Assembly (NCBI GenBank): GCA_029263315.1
Contig: JAJCXR010000047.1
Location: 80,132-144,131, forward strand
Direction of reading: 5' to 3'
DNA from: Acidobacteriota bacterium
GTDB taxonomy: Bacteria; Acidobacteriota; Thermoanaerobaculia; Multivoradales; J023
Length of the DNA stretch: 64,000 bases
The position numbers were made by a program, and so were the translations under genes. The stretch's first letter is position 1. The number at the start of each line of letters is the position of its first letter. Under the pieces are notes generated by a model. The model made no database searches. It saw only the letters and a program-made list of their open reading frames with translations, and had not been told where the DNA came from. Of the stretch, positions 34,790-43,388 are shown piece after piece.

Positions 34790-35827
34790 TCAGAGGAGGT
34801 CTTGCCGCTGGTCGCTTCTGAGGGCGTCGACGATGCGGCGTACCTCCTGTGAGCGCTCACGGGGTAGCACCAGGACGGTGTCCCCGTCCCGCACCACCAC
34901 CAAACCTTCGACGCCGACCACCGCGATGGTGCCCTGCTCGGCATAGAGCAGGTTGTCCCGTGCCTCCACCGCCAGGACATCGCCTCGGCAGCGGTTGCCG
35001 TCCGCGTCGCCGGGGATCACCTCGGCCAGGGCTTCCCAGGAACCGAGATCGCTCCAGCCGCAGTCGAGGGGCAAGGTGGCGATGTCGTCGAGGCGTTCCA
35101 TTACCGCATAGTCGATGGAGGTGGACGGCAAGAGTGGGTAGATCTCAGCCGTCCGCTCGGGGGAGCTTTCGATGCGTTGCAGGCCTTTGCCGATGGCGGG
35201 CTCGAAGCGCTGTAGGTGAGAGAGCAATGTACTGCCGCGGAAGACAAAGATGCCTGCGTTCCACAGATGCTGACCGTCCTGAAAGTAGCGCTCTGCGGTG
35301 GCCGCGTCGGGTTTCTCGCGAAAGCGCACCACGTGACGGGCGCCGCCGATGTCGTCGCCAAGCTGCAAATAGCCATAGCCGGTCTCGGCCCAACGAGGAC
35401 GCACGCCCAAGGTCATCACCCGATCGTCCCGCTGAGCGACTTCGGCGGCGGCCGCCAAGCTAGCGCGAAAGCCCTCGGCGTCGCCGACCCGATGGTCGGC
35501 GGGCAGCACCACGACCGTGCCTTGGCGAATGGCGGGCGGCATCGACACCAAGGACCAGCCGATGGCCGGGGCCGTATTACGCCCTTCGGGCTCCGCCAAG
35601 ATCTGAGGCGCCGGCACCTCAGGCAACTGAGCGCGGACGGCATCGACCAGCCTTTCGGTGGTGCAAATCCAGACCGATTCCGGCGCCACCAAAGGGGCCA
35701 GGCGATCGACGGTGGCTTGTAGCAAGCTGCGCTCGCCATCCAGGGCGAGGAGCTGCTTCGGACGTCGCTTGCGACTCAAGGGCCAGAAGCGCGTACCGCT
35801 ACCTCCGGCTAATATCAAGGCTTGCAC
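34790..35827 (-). CDS. manC: Mannose-1-phosphate guanylyltransferase
   Basis: 345 residues. N-terminal LILAGGSGTRFWPLSRKRRPKQLLAL is the GDP-mannose pyrophosphorylase signature. VVLPADHRVGD, FREKPDAATAERYF, LWNAGIFVFR and PSTSIDYAVMERL are family motifs. The C-terminal GDVLAVEARDNLLYAEQGTIAVVGVEGLVVVRDGDTVLV fits the ManC catalytic half; the phosphomannose isomerase half of bifunctional enzymes is absent. Makes GDP-mannose from GTP and Man-1-P for surface glycans. Confidence 0.93.
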   Translation of the reverse strand: MQALILAGGSGTRFWPLSRKRRPKQLLALDGERSLLQATVDRLAPLVAPESVWICTTERLVDAVRAQLPEVPAPQILAEPEGRNTAPAIGWSLVSMPPAIRQGTVVVLPADHRVGDAEGFRASLAAAAEVAQRDDRVMTLGVRPRWAETGYGYLQLGDDIGGARHVVRFREKPDAATAERYFQDGQHLWNAGIFVFRGSTLLSHLQRFEPAIGKGLQRIESSPERTAEIYPLLPSTSIDYAVMERLDDIATLPLDCGWSDLGSWEALAEVIPGDADGNRCRGDVLAVEARDNLLYAEQGTIAVVGVEGLVVVRDGDTVLVLPRERSQEVRRIVDALRSDQRQDLL

Positions 35828-35882
35828 GGCAAAGACTCCCTTGCGACTATCGAAATGGGGGCGATCGGCGGGATACCGGCGA

Positions 35883-36575
35883 TCAACTATTGTCGTCGGG
35901 GTCGGGTTTGGGATCCCAGAGAGAGACCTCCTCCAGGGGTTTACGGCCGAAGTCGGGCACCGTTGCGCCGGCCGCCGGGTAACCCACCGGAAAGAGAATG
36001 AAAGGACGTTCGTTCTTTGGCCGACCGAGGATATTGCGCAGGAAGGCCATCGGGCTGGGGGTGTGGGTCAAGGTGGACAGGCCCATGTTGTGGAGGGAGG
36101 CAATAAACAGGCCGCAGGCCAGACCGGTGCTCTCCCGCACGTAGTAATTCTTGCGCTTGTTGCCTTCTGCGTCGTAACCATAGAGCTCCTCGAAGACGAC
36201 GACGATCCAAGGTACGGTCTCGAGGAAGGGTTTCTGCCACGTGGTGCCGATGGGCGCTAGGGCCTCCAACCACTCGTCGGGCATCCTCTCTTCGTAGCTC
36301 TTCTTCTCTTCCGCCTCGGCGGCGATGCGGATCTGCCGCTTGATTTCCGGATCGCCGACAACGACGAAGCGCCACGGTTGCCGATGGGCGCCGGAAGGGG
36401 CGGTCGAGGCGGTACGGATCGCTTGCTCGATGAGCTGCCGCGGCACCGCATCGGCTGAAAAATCCCGCACACTGCGTCGGCGATCCATCAACCGATAGAA
36501 GCTCTCCCCGCGGCGAGCTGATTCGTCTGGCGACAGCCGTTCCGGCTGATACGGAATAAATGGATAACGGACCAA
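35883..36575 (-). CDS. Nitroreductase-family FMN oxidoreductase
   Basis: 230 residues starting at TTG 36575. GAGGTG lies exactly five nt upstream, and the sequence after it (VRYPFIPYQPERL) is where relatives begin; a GTG 87 bp earlier has no SD. RRRSVRDFSADAVP and ASTAPSGAHRQPWRFVVV are FMN-binding motifs. GLACGLFIASLHNMGLSTLTHTPSPM resembles the iodotyrosine deiodinase/BluB-like branch rather than classical NfsB. Probable FMN-dependent reductase; substrate unknown. Confidence 0.87.
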   Translation of the reverse strand: MVRYPFIPYQPERLSPDESARRGESFYRLMDRRRSVRDFSADAVPRQLIEQAIRTASTAPSGAHRQPWRFVVVGDPEIKRQIRIAAEAEEKKSYEERMPDEWLEALAPIGTTWQKPFLETVPWIVVVFEELYGYDAEGNKRKNYYVRESTGLACGLFIASLHNMGLSTLTHTPSPMAFLRNILGRPKNERPFILFPVGYPAAGATVPDFGRKPLEEVSLWDPKPDPDDNS

Positions 36576-36693
36576 TTTGGCACCTCGGTAGCCACCACCG
36601 TGGAGGGGACACTCGGCCTCAGCAGGCCAAGGCTCGGACCCTGGCCCAGTGGAGGTCCTCACGGTCAGGGCGATCTTGGGATCTCAGCAGTTG

Positions 36694-36733
36694 TTGATTC
36701 TCAGATGTTGATTCTCAGATGTTGATATCTCAG
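36694..36733. repeat. 14-bp tandem repeat, intergenic
   Basis: ttgattctcagatg occurs at 36694-36707 and 36708-36721, then a variant ttgatatctcag at 36722-36733. It fills the gap between the DsbA-like gene's stop and the nitroreductase leader. Confidence 0.75.
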
Positions 36734-36741
36734 TGGATGCT

Positions 36742-37848
36742 TCAGCTCGCCCCGACCCGTTCCAGCTCTTGCTCGATGACCTCGCTCAGAGCTTCGTAGG
36801 TGGGGGCACCGGACAGGTATCGGCCGTTGATGAAGAATGCTGGGGTGCGCTCGACCCCGGCCGCCTGGCCGGCTTGGAAGTCCGCCTCGACGGCCTCGGC
36901 GTGACGGCCGCTATCGAGACAGCTGTTGAATGCCTCGGCTTCCAGGCCAACGGCCACCGCAAGTGCCTTGAGGCCACCGGTGCCCAGGCTGCGCTGGGAA
37001 GCGAACATCTGGTCGTGCATTTGCCAGAACTTGCCCTGTTCTTGGGCGCAGAGGGATGCCTCGCCGGCCTTGCGGGCGTGGGGATGCAGATTGTCCAGCG
37101 GAAAATGCCGATAGACCAGTTGCACCCGGTCGCCATGGGAAGCCATCAGTTGATCGAGCACCGAAGTCGCCTGCTGGCAGTAAGGGCACTCGAAGTCCGA
37201 GAACTCAACGATGGTCACCGCCGGGTCGTCGGCGCCACGGGACGGGCCGCTGGCCTCGACCTCGATGCGGAATGGGGTGGTCAGAATCTCGACCTCGGCG
37301 GCGCTGCGCAACGACTCGACAAATCGCTCCATGGCCAGAAAGCTGCGGATCTGCCCCTCCACCCGTTCCTTGGGCTGTCGAATTTGGGCTTTGCCTTTTT
37401 CATAGAAGGCATCGACCTCTGCGGCCGGAACGTCGCTCAGCTTGGCGGCGACTTCTTGCTCCACCAGTTGCTCACGGCTAAGACCTCGGCGTTCCGCCTC
37501 CTGCTCGATGAGCATGTCCCGGACGCGGGTTTCGACACCGCGGGCGATCAACTGATGCTTCTGACGATCGAGCTTCACCAGCTCGCCGGCCAGCTCATCG
37601 TGCATCTCTTTTTCGGTCAGCATGACATCGCCAACCTTGGCCAGGATCCTGCTATCCGAGGGTGCACCATTGCCTGATGTTGTCTCGTCCGATGGCGCCT
37701 TGGCGGCCTGGGCTCCTGCCGGCTCCGCTGCTTTGATGGTTTCCGACTCTCCCATCAGGAACCAGCCGACGGTGCCGACGATGAGGCTTGCGGTCAATAT
37801 GAAAAGCCGCTGGATGGTGCTTTTTCCTTCGATCGGTCGATCGTTCAT
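36742..37848 (-). CDS. Membrane-anchored SurA_N-like / DsbA-type thioredoxin fusion
   Basis: 368 residues. One N-terminal TM (LFILTASLIVGTVGWFLMG), a low-complexity linker, then a helical ~110-residue region (VMLTEKEMHDELAGEL to FLAMERFVESL) of the SurA/trigger-factor N-domain type. The DsbA/Thioredoxin_4 domain has VTIVEFSDFECPYCQQATSVL (CPYC active site, ~225), YRHFPLDNLHPHA and the cis-Pro region GVERTPAFFINGRYL. Likely a periplasmic oxidase or disulfide isomerase that grips unfolded substrates through its N domain. Confidence 0.87.
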   Translation of the reverse strand: MNDRPIEGKSTIQRLFILTASLIVGTVGWFLMGESETIKAAEPAGAQAAKAPSDETTSGNGAPSDSRILAKVGDVMLTEKEMHDELAGELVKLDRQKHQLIARGVETRVRDMLIEQEAERRGLSREQLVEQEVAAKLSDVPAAEVDAFYEKGKAQIRQPKERVEGQIRSFLAMERFVESLRSAAEVEILTTPFRIEVEASGPSRGADDPAVTIVEFSDFECPYCQQATSVLDQLMASHGDRVQLVYRHFPLDNLHPHARKAGEASLCAQEQGKFWQMHDQMFASQRSLGTGGLKALAVAVGLEAEAFNSCLDSGRHAEAVEADFQAGQAAGVERTPAFFINGRYLSGAPTYEALSEVIEQELERVGAS

Positions 37849-37981
37849 GCACGATGCTCCAGGGAAGTTTTCGAAGTACTAGGGAGCCCGTAACGGGAAG
37901 GGCTCTCGAATGCGTTGGTTGTCATGGGGTCGTTGGCCACCTGCGGCCAGTCGTTGATTCTACCGGTCGTTAGGCAGGATC

Positions 37982-38848
37982 TCAAGTCATGGACGGCGCG
38001 AGAGGGCTCAACCAGCGGACGATCCAACCTTCCAGCAGGCGGCTCTGGGTGATGCCGCGCATCCGCCAGCGGGGACCTTCGAGCAACTCCTGGGCAAGAT
38101 CGAGGATGGCCCGGCGTTGCCGGGGCTCGAGGGATCGCATCTCGAGGTAGTGGACGAGGGCGGCGGCGGCCATCGCCCAGGGTCTGCGGGCCCTGGGGTC
38201 TTGCCAACCGTCGAAGCGCCCGAGAATGTCGGCGGCGCTCAGCAGGTGGATGGCGGCGGCATCTTCAAAGAAGGCGTCAAGGGCCATGGCGAGATCTTGG
38301 CTCACCGGCTCGATGAGATCGGTTTCGAGACCCTCTCGACTGCCCAAGAAAACGGCCAGGGAGCGGCTGCGCAAGGTGACGAGGAGATCCAGCTGCGAAG
38401 CGGCGAGCAGCAGAAACTGGCGTGGCGTGCGGGTCGGTGGTTCCTCCAGCAGTTTCAACAGGGCATCGGCGGCGGCACCGCCGAGGGTATCGGCTTCGGC
38501 GATGACATACACCTGGCCGCGGGCTTCGAAGGGGCTGGAGTAAGCTTGGACGAGGAATTCCTTGGTGGCGGCGACGGAGGTCGAGGTCCGTAGGTCCCTT
38601 TCGAGCACATGCAGATCCGGGTGGAAAAGCTCTTCGCCCTTGGCCGGCCAGACCAAGCGCCGACAGTGACGACAGGGCTCGAGACCGTGTACGGCGCAGG
38701 GGCGTTGGGGGACCGGGTTGAGGCAGAGAAAAGACCGGGCGATCTCCAGTGCCGCCTGCTGGCGCTCCTCCTGGCCGCTGCCATAGAGGATTACCGACGG
38801 ATAGAGGCGACCCTCGGCGGCAAGCTGGACCACCGAATCGAAATTCAT
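37982..38848 (-). CDS. holB: DNA polymerase III delta-prime subunit
   Basis: 288 residues from MNFDSVVQLAAEG. The Walker A region is degenerate (ILYGSGQEERQQAAL), as in delta-prime. Four cysteines (CAVHGLEPCRHCRRL with an upstream FLCL) form the zinc module. AYSSPFEARGQVYVIAEADTLGGAAADALLKLLEEPP is the conserved SRC-type region and sensor. Part of the clamp loader. ATG 38848 is chosen because it gives an ATGA overlap with tmk; the in-frame ATG 57 bp earlier would lie well inside tmk. Confidence 0.88.
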   Translation of the reverse strand: MNFDSVVQLAAEGRLYPSVILYGSGQEERQQAALEIARSFLCLNPVPQRPCAVHGLEPCRHCRRLVWPAKGEELFHPDLHVLERDLRTSTSVAATKEFLVQAYSSPFEARGQVYVIAEADTLGGAAADALLKLLEEPPTRTPRQFLLLAASQLDLLVTLRSRSLAVFLGSREGLETDLIEPVSQDLAMALDAFFEDAAAIHLLSAADILGRFDGWQDPRARRPWAMAAAALVHYLEMRSLEPRQRRAILDLAQELLEGPRWRMRGITQSRLLEGWIVRWLSPLAPSMT

Positions 38849-39498
38849 GGGGTGACCTCCGGCGGCCGGAAGATTTGCTCCAGAAATGCCTCCACTTGAT
38901 GCCAAGTATTTTCCTTGTCGCCATCGGAGTCGATAACCCGGAAGCGCTCCGGATCGGCCGCCACAAGCTCCAGATAGCGATGCCGGACGCGTTCGTAGAA
39001 GGCGAGGTTCTCATCGTCCAGGCGATCGACATCGCCGCGGGCCCAGCGCGACGCGGAGCGTCCCCGCTCATAGGCCGAGGTGGCGGGCAAATCGAAGTAC
39101 AGGGTGACATCTGGACGCCGCCGTTCGGTGGCCAGGAGATCCAGTTGATCGATCCAATCGGCCGGTAGGCCGCGCCCGCTCCCTTGGTAGGCACAGGACG
39201 AATCCGTGAAGCGATCGCAGAGCACGTGGGTGCCGGCCGCCAGCGTCGGCTCGATGAGCTCGAGAAGATGTTGGCGGCGACTGGCGAACACCAACATGGC
39301 CTCTACCCGACCGTCGATCTGGCCCCACTGGCTATCTAGGAACACCCTGCGGATGGCATCCCCGAGGGGCGTGCCGCCGGGTTCGTGGGTTTGACAAACC
39401 GGCACGCCGCGTTCCTCGAGCCAGCTGACGGCACGCCGCAGGTGGGTGCTCTTGCCGCTGCCGTCGAGGCCTTCGAAGGTGATGAAGAGGGATGACAT
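38845..39498 (-). CDS. tmk: Thymidylate kinase
   Basis: 217 residues, normal length. P-loop FITFEGLDGSGKST, the DRF motif CDRFTDSSCAYQG, lid region GRSASRWARGD. Phosphorylates dTMP to dTDP. ATG 39498 starts the conserved N terminus; the frame is open far upstream but that part is not coding. tmk-holB order with a 4-bp overlap is the widespread arrangement. Confidence 0.95.
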   Translation of the reverse strand: MSSLFITFEGLDGSGKSTHLRRAVSWLEERGVPVCQTHEPGGTPLGDAIRRVFLDSQWGQIDGRVEAMLVFASRRQHLLELIEPTLAAGTHVLCDRFTDSSCAYQGSGRGLPADWIDQLDLLATERRRPDVTLYFDLPATSAYERGRSASRWARGDVDRLDDENLAFYERVRHRYLELVAADPERFRVIDSDGDKENTWHQVEAFLEQIFRPPEVTP

Positions 39499-39567
39499 GG
39501 TGTCTCGCAGAGGGCATCGAGGCGTCGGGGAATTCCGAGCTGTCGCCGAGGGGTTAATATAACTGCC

Positions 39568-40005
39568 ATGGAGCAAAACGCCACAGTCTTCACCGCCGAC
39601 GATATCGAGCGAATTTTCTACGATGGAGATTGCGGTGTCTGCCACTGGGCAGTGCGTTTCGTCGCCAAACGCGATCCCCAGGGGACGGCATTTCGCTTTG
39701 CCCCGTTGGGCGGAGAGGTTTTCAAGGCCCAGGTTCCCGAGGCTCAGCGCCGGCAGCTGCCGGATTCCATGGTGGTGCGAACCGCCGACGGTGAGATTCT
39801 CGCCCAGTCGGTGGCCGTGGTCCACATCCTGCGTCGTCTCGGCGGCCCCTGGCGTTTCCTGGGCCGAATCCTGAGTTGGCTTCCGCGCTCCCTGCGCGAC
39901 GCTGCCTACGGCGGTGTCGCCGCGATCCGTCACCGCTTGGCGGCCAATCCCCAAGGCGCCTGTCCGCTGCCGAGCCCCGAGCTAAGGAGCCGGCTCGACC
40001 CCTGA
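39568..40005 (+). CDS. DCC-family (DUF393) thiol-disulfide oxidoreductase-like protein
   Basis: 145 residues. The signature FYDGDCGVCHWAVRFVAKRD gives the family its DxxCxxC name. VRTADGEILAQSVAVVHILRRLGG and a C-terminal ACPLP complete the typical small protein. Presumed redox protein without assigned substrate. Divergent from tmk; TATAAC lies just before the ATG but no matching -35 was found. It overlaps the phosphatase gene tail to tail by 24 bp. Confidence 0.88.
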   Translation: MEQNATVFTADDIERIFYDGDCGVCHWAVRFVAKRDPQGTAFRFAPLGGEVFKAQVPEAQRRQLPDSMVVRTADGEILAQSVAVVHILRRLGGPWRFLGRILSWLPRSLRDAAYGGVAAIRHRLAANPQGACPLPSPELRSRLDP

Positions 40006-41232
40006 GATTTCCTGCGGTGCTTCCCCCAAGTAGTGGCTGAAAAGGCGATCGCCTCGAATTTCCAAGGCGCTGGGGCGCCCTTTGTAATAGGCCTTCAACA
40101 TGCCGGTGTCGATGAGCAGAACTTGCCCGTCGAAGCGTTGCACGATGCGATGTGAGTGTTGCGGCGTGTGGCCCACCACCACCCGCTGGGCTCCGAGGGG
40201 AGCGAGAATGGCGGGCATCTCGGCGTTCCCTTCTTCGTCACTCCACTTGGCGTAGCCGCGGAACCACAGGGGTCCGTTGTCGCCGACCAGCAACGAGCTC
40301 TCCAGTCGGATGACCGTCTCCAGCTGTGGGGAGATGACGCGCCCGGCCGCCGTCTCTTCCTCCGCCAGCCGACGAGCGCTGGCCAGAATATCCCGCAAAT
40401 GGGTGGTCACCAGGATGCGTCGTTCGTCGAGCAGCTGTTGATGGACTTGATCGAAGGCGGCGATCTCAGCGGCGACGCCATGGTTGATGTCGTCGATGGT
40501 GCGTCCTGTGAGGGCCGGGCTGATGCCTCCGTGCAGGAAGACCACGCCAGCCAGCTGAGTCGCCGCCGGTAGGGTGCGCAACCAACTGCCCAACTCGCCC
40601 TCCGGCGACAGGGCGTCGATGTATTCGACCAAGCCGTAGGCTTTTTGCTCCTGACATTGGCTCAGCACTTGGCGAGCCGCGGCGGGCTCTTCGCCCCGCA
40701 GTACCGCTTGACGCCGGATGTGCTTCGAGTAGTCGTTGCAGTAGAAGGTGTAGCGGTCGACCGAACGGGCATCGACAAAAGCGGCGAGGATGTCGCGGGT
40801 GACGTAGCGTAAGTCTCCAAGCAAATTGAGCGCTTCGTGATTGCCCAACAGGACGATCACCTCGCCGCCCTTCTTGGGGGCTTGCTGTTGCAGCTTCTTG
40901 AGGAAGTTGGCCACCTCGATCGTCTTGGCACCGCGATCAAGGAAGTCACCGGTCTGCACGAAGATGCTGTCGCCGCCGGTCCAGCGGCCGCGTTTATCCA
41001 CCAATCCCACCTGTTGCAGAATGGCCAGCAGCTCGTCGTAGGCCCCGTGGATATCGGCGATGGCGAAGATTTGGCGTTCGTCGGTCCCTTTCCGGGCATC
41101 GTCGGGTTTGGCGCTAGCGCTGGCGCAACAACAGAAAATTCCGCCGACCAGGAGCGACGCGATGAGGAACGATCTGTGGACGGAAGACCCAGGACGAGTC
41201 CGTGGCCTAGGGCAAAGAGATGTTCGTTGCAT
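39982..41232 (-). CDS. Exported calcineurin-like metallophosphoesterase
   Basis: 416 residues with an N-terminal signal (SFLIASLLVGGIFCCCASASA). Dinuclear metal motifs: FAIADIHGAYDEL, VQTGDFLDRGAKTIE, VLLGNHEALNL, VFLHGGISP, VVGHTPQHSH. Order and spacing match Shewanella-like/bacterial PPP-type phosphatases. Probably a periplasmic Ser/Thr or Tyr phosphatase. The ATG follows the stop of the cNMP-binding gene by two bases, so it is the last gene of the xseA-xseB-cNMP-phosphatase series. Confidence 0.88.
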   Translation of the reverse strand: MQRTSLCPRPRTRPGSSVHRSFLIASLLVGGIFCCCASASAKPDDARKGTDERQIFAIADIHGAYDELLAILQQVGLVDKRGRWTGGDSIFVQTGDFLDRGAKTIEVANFLKKLQQQAPKKGGEVIVLLGNHEALNLLGDLRYVTRDILAAFVDARSVDRYTFYCNDYSKHIRRQAVLRGEEPAAARQVLSQCQEQKAYGLVEYIDALSPEGELGSWLRTLPAATQLAGVVFLHGGISPALTGRTIDDINHGVAAEIAAFDQVHQQLLDERRILVTTHLRDILASARRLAEEETAAGRVISPQLETVIRLESSLLVGDNGPLWFRGYAKWSDEEGNAEMPAILAPLGAQRVVVGHTPQHSHRIVQRFDGQVLLIDTGMLKAYYKGRPSALEIRGDRLFSHYLGEAPQEISGVEPAP

Positions 41233-41234
41233 CC

Positions 41235-41708
41235 TCAGGGGCTGGGCCCTCCTCGGGGCGAAAGAGATGGTGTGGGCTGTAGGGCGCTAGCCGGTAGATC
41301 CTTGGTGGAGGGGGACATGAGCTGGCGAAACAGGGCTTTGACGATCTCGATGTTGTTGGACAGCAAATCGAAGAAATCGTCGGCTTCGATTTCCAAGGCG
41401 ATGCCCTCGGCGCTGGCCACGGCGTCTTCCGCCCGCAAACGACCGGCGAGGATCTCCCGTACGCCAAAGGTCGAGCCTGAGGATATACAGCGTTGCTCAC
41501 CGCCTCGGTTGTCTAGAACCACTTCTCCGGCGACGACGGAGAAAAGGGCTTCCGCCGCATCGTTGACGGAGTAGATCTTCTCACCCTGTCGCAGGACCTT
41601 TTGCCGGGCGATACCGGCGATGCGCACCACTTGCTCGGCCGTACAGTGGGCGAACAGCTCGACCGTCTGCAGGTGGACCACCATCTGAATGCGGGTGAGG
41701 GGCGTCAA
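41235..41708 (-). CDS. Cyclic-nucleotide-binding domain protein without HTH
   Basis: 157 residues. One cNMP-binding beta-roll: VELFAHCTAEQVVRIAGIARQKVLRQGEKIY, ALFSVVAGEVVLDNRGG, GSTFGVREILAGRLRAEDAVASAEGIALEIEADDFFDLL. The phosphate-binding cassette is not well conserved (no clear GE-x(5)-R), so nucleotide binding is uncertain. No DNA-binding domain, so not a CRP transcription factor. It may regulate the phosphatase encoded directly downstream. Confidence 0.8.
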   Translation of the reverse strand: MTPLTRIQMVVHLQTVELFAHCTAEQVVRIAGIARQKVLRQGEKIYSVNDAAEALFSVVAGEVVLDNRGGEQRCISSGSTFGVREILAGRLRAEDAVASAEGIALEIEADDFFDLLSNNIEIVKALFRQLMSPSTKDLPASALQPTPSLSPRGGPSP

Positions 41709-41743
41709 GGATGCTCCGTCGGTGTGTCGGATACTGCCTCGCC

Positions 41744-41974
41744 TCAGGACGAGGGCGTTTGGCTGCCTTCGAGACGTTGCACGATCTGACTGACCTCGAC
41801 TTCCGCCTTGCGGATCTTGCCGCGGCAGAGCTCCAGGAGCTCGGTGGCCCGTCGCAGCTCGTCGGCCAGACCATCGATATCGACGGCGTCGTTGTCGATG
41901 CGTTGTAGGATCGTTTCCAATTCTTGGATGGCGGCGCCGAAGCGAATGCCATCGGGGGGGCTGTCAGCCGTCAT
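41744..41974 (-). CDS. xseB: Exodeoxyribonuclease VII small subunit
   Basis: 76 residues, normal size. FGAAIQELETILQRIDNDAVDIDGLADELRRATELLELCRGKI is the XseB helical pattern. Binds XseA as multiple copies. ATG overlaps the xseA stop by 4 bp. Confidence 0.92.
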   Translation of the reverse strand: MTADSPPDGIRFGAAIQELETILQRIDNDAVDIDGLADELRRATELLELCRGKIRKAEVEVSQIVQRLEGSQTPSS

Positions 41975-43377
41975 TTTTCCTCCACACGGCTCTTCACCTC
42001 ACCCTCTGCCAGGCGGGTGGAGAGTTGGTCTCCGGGTTGTGCGTCCTGCGAGCGACGGAGAATCTTACCAGCCCCGTCGCGGGTCATGCTGAATCCTCTT
42101 TCGAGCACCCTCTGTGGCGATACCTCGTGACACAGGCGGGCCATGCCTTCGATGGCGGCATGACCGACGGCGATGCGGCCGCTGGCCAGCTCCACCAGAC
42201 GCCGGGCCAACTGCTCGGCTTCCGGGCGTCGGCGCTCGATACTACGTTGGCTCTGCGCCACCAGGCGCTGCTGGCGGTCATCGAGCCAGCGGGCGGCCTC
42301 TTCGAGCCGCCGGCGCCCGAGGCTGGCCAGGGCCCGCTCGACATCGGCGAGGGCGCCGGAGACGCTGGCCAGACGGAATTGGGCCGCTTGCGCCAGACGC
42401 TCACTGCGTTGCACCTCGAGGCCAGCCCGTTGCAGGGTTTGATGGGCCCGGTGACCGATGGCGGTCGCCGTATCGTGCAGCCGTTGCTCGGCTTGGCGTA
42501 CCCGGTCGCTGAGGAACTCCGCCACCATGGTGGGCGTCTTGAATGCCTGATGGCTCACCTGATCGGTGATGCTTTGGTCGATCTCGTGACCGAGGCCGGT
42601 CAGCACCGGCAGCGGACAGCGGGCCACCGCCTCGGCGATGACTTGGCTGTCGAAGGCAGCGAGATCGCTTTTGGCGCCACCGCCGCGAATCAACACGATG
42701 GCGTCGAGCCTACGGGCACTGGCCGCCAACAACGACAGGGCGGAGGGCACTTGGCGCTCCGTCTCCCGACCTTGCATGGCGGCGTGCACGAAGGCGAGAC
42801 GAAAACCATAGGGGCTGGCTTGCAGCCCACTGACAAAATCGTGGTAGGCGGCACTCTCTTCGGAGGTCACCAGGCCGATATTCAATGGAATCGCCGCCAG
42901 GGGACGCTGGCGGTTGGTCTCCATCAGGCCCTGTTGGGCGAGGAAGGCCAGCACTTGTTGCCGACGCTGCTCCAAGTGCCCTAAAGTGAACAGCGGGTCG
43001 ACATCCCGCACCACCAGCTGGAGGCGTCCCCCGGGGGGGTAGAAGTCGACCCGGGCCAGGCAGCGCACTTGCTGGCCTTCGCTCAACCGTTGTTGGGCAG
43101 CGGCCAAGCGCCGTTGGATGCGCTGGTGGTCGGTTCGCCAGATGACCGCGTCGAGCTTGCCGACGATTTGATCACCCCGCCCTTTCTCCACCAGCTCGAA
43201 ATACACGTGGCCAGCGCGGCTGGGGCGCAACCGCTGCACCTCGCCGACCACCCAGAGGGGCGGAAACGCCTCGCTGAGGAATTCGCGGATCTCGTCCGCC
43301 AGCTGTGAAACCGTATAGGTCGCTTCGCCCAAAAGGGGACCCACGGCTGCATGGGTCCCCGCTGCTCGATCATCCAC
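41971..43377 (-). CDS. xseA: Exodeoxyribonuclease VII large subunit
   Basis: Up to 468 residues. OB-fold N domain (TYTVSQLADEIREFLSEAFPPLWVVGEVQ, HVYFELVEKG). Catalytic core from RQRPLAAIPLNIGLVTSEESAAYHDF through VLIRGGGAKSDLAAFD to GLGHEIDQSITD and the helical region. C-terminal QRVLERGFSMTRDGAGKIL. Degrades single-stranded DNA from both ends. The GTG at 43377 has no SD, and an intrinsic terminator lies over codons ~7-14. The true start may be further in (TTG at 43332, or GTG at 43344). Confidence 0.9.
   Translation of the reverse strand: MDDRAAGTHAAVGPLLGEATYTVSQLADEIREFLSEAFPPLWVVGEVQRLRPSRAGHVYFELVEKGRGDQIVGKLDAVIWRTDHQRIQRRLAAAQQRLSEGQQVRCLARVDFYPPGGRLQLVVRDVDPLFTLGHLEQRRQQVLAFLAQQGLMETNRQRPLAAIPLNIGLVTSEESAAYHDFVSGLQASPYGFRLAFVHAAMQGRETERQVPSALSLLAASARRLDAIVLIRGGGAKSDLAAFDSQVIAEAVARCPLPVLTGLGHEIDQSITDQVSHQAFKTPTMVAEFLSDRVRQAEQRLHDTATAIGHRAHQTLQRAGLEVQRSERLAQAAQFRLASVSGALADVERALASLGRRRLEEAARWLDDRQQRLVAQSQRSIERRRPEAEQLARRLVELASGRIAVGHAAIEGMARLCHEVSPQRVLERGFSMTRDGAGKILRRSQDAQPGDQLSTRLAEGEVKSRVEEK
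43331..43360 (-). terminator. Intrinsic terminator overlapping the 5' end of xseA
   Basis: On the minus strand a perfect 9-bp stem GGGGACCCA/TGGGTCCCC with an 8-nt loop is followed at once by TTTT. It begins 29 nt after the stop of the upstream hypothetical gene, a normal terminator position, yet lies inside the longest xseA reading frame. Confidence 0.8.
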
Positions 43378-43388
43378 GCGCCGTCAGC

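Noticed and set aside
39499..39954. N-terminal extension of thymidylate kinase
   Set aside because: The open frame upstream of ATG 39498 overlaps the divergent DCC gene and Tmk proteins begin at MSSLFITFEGLDG.
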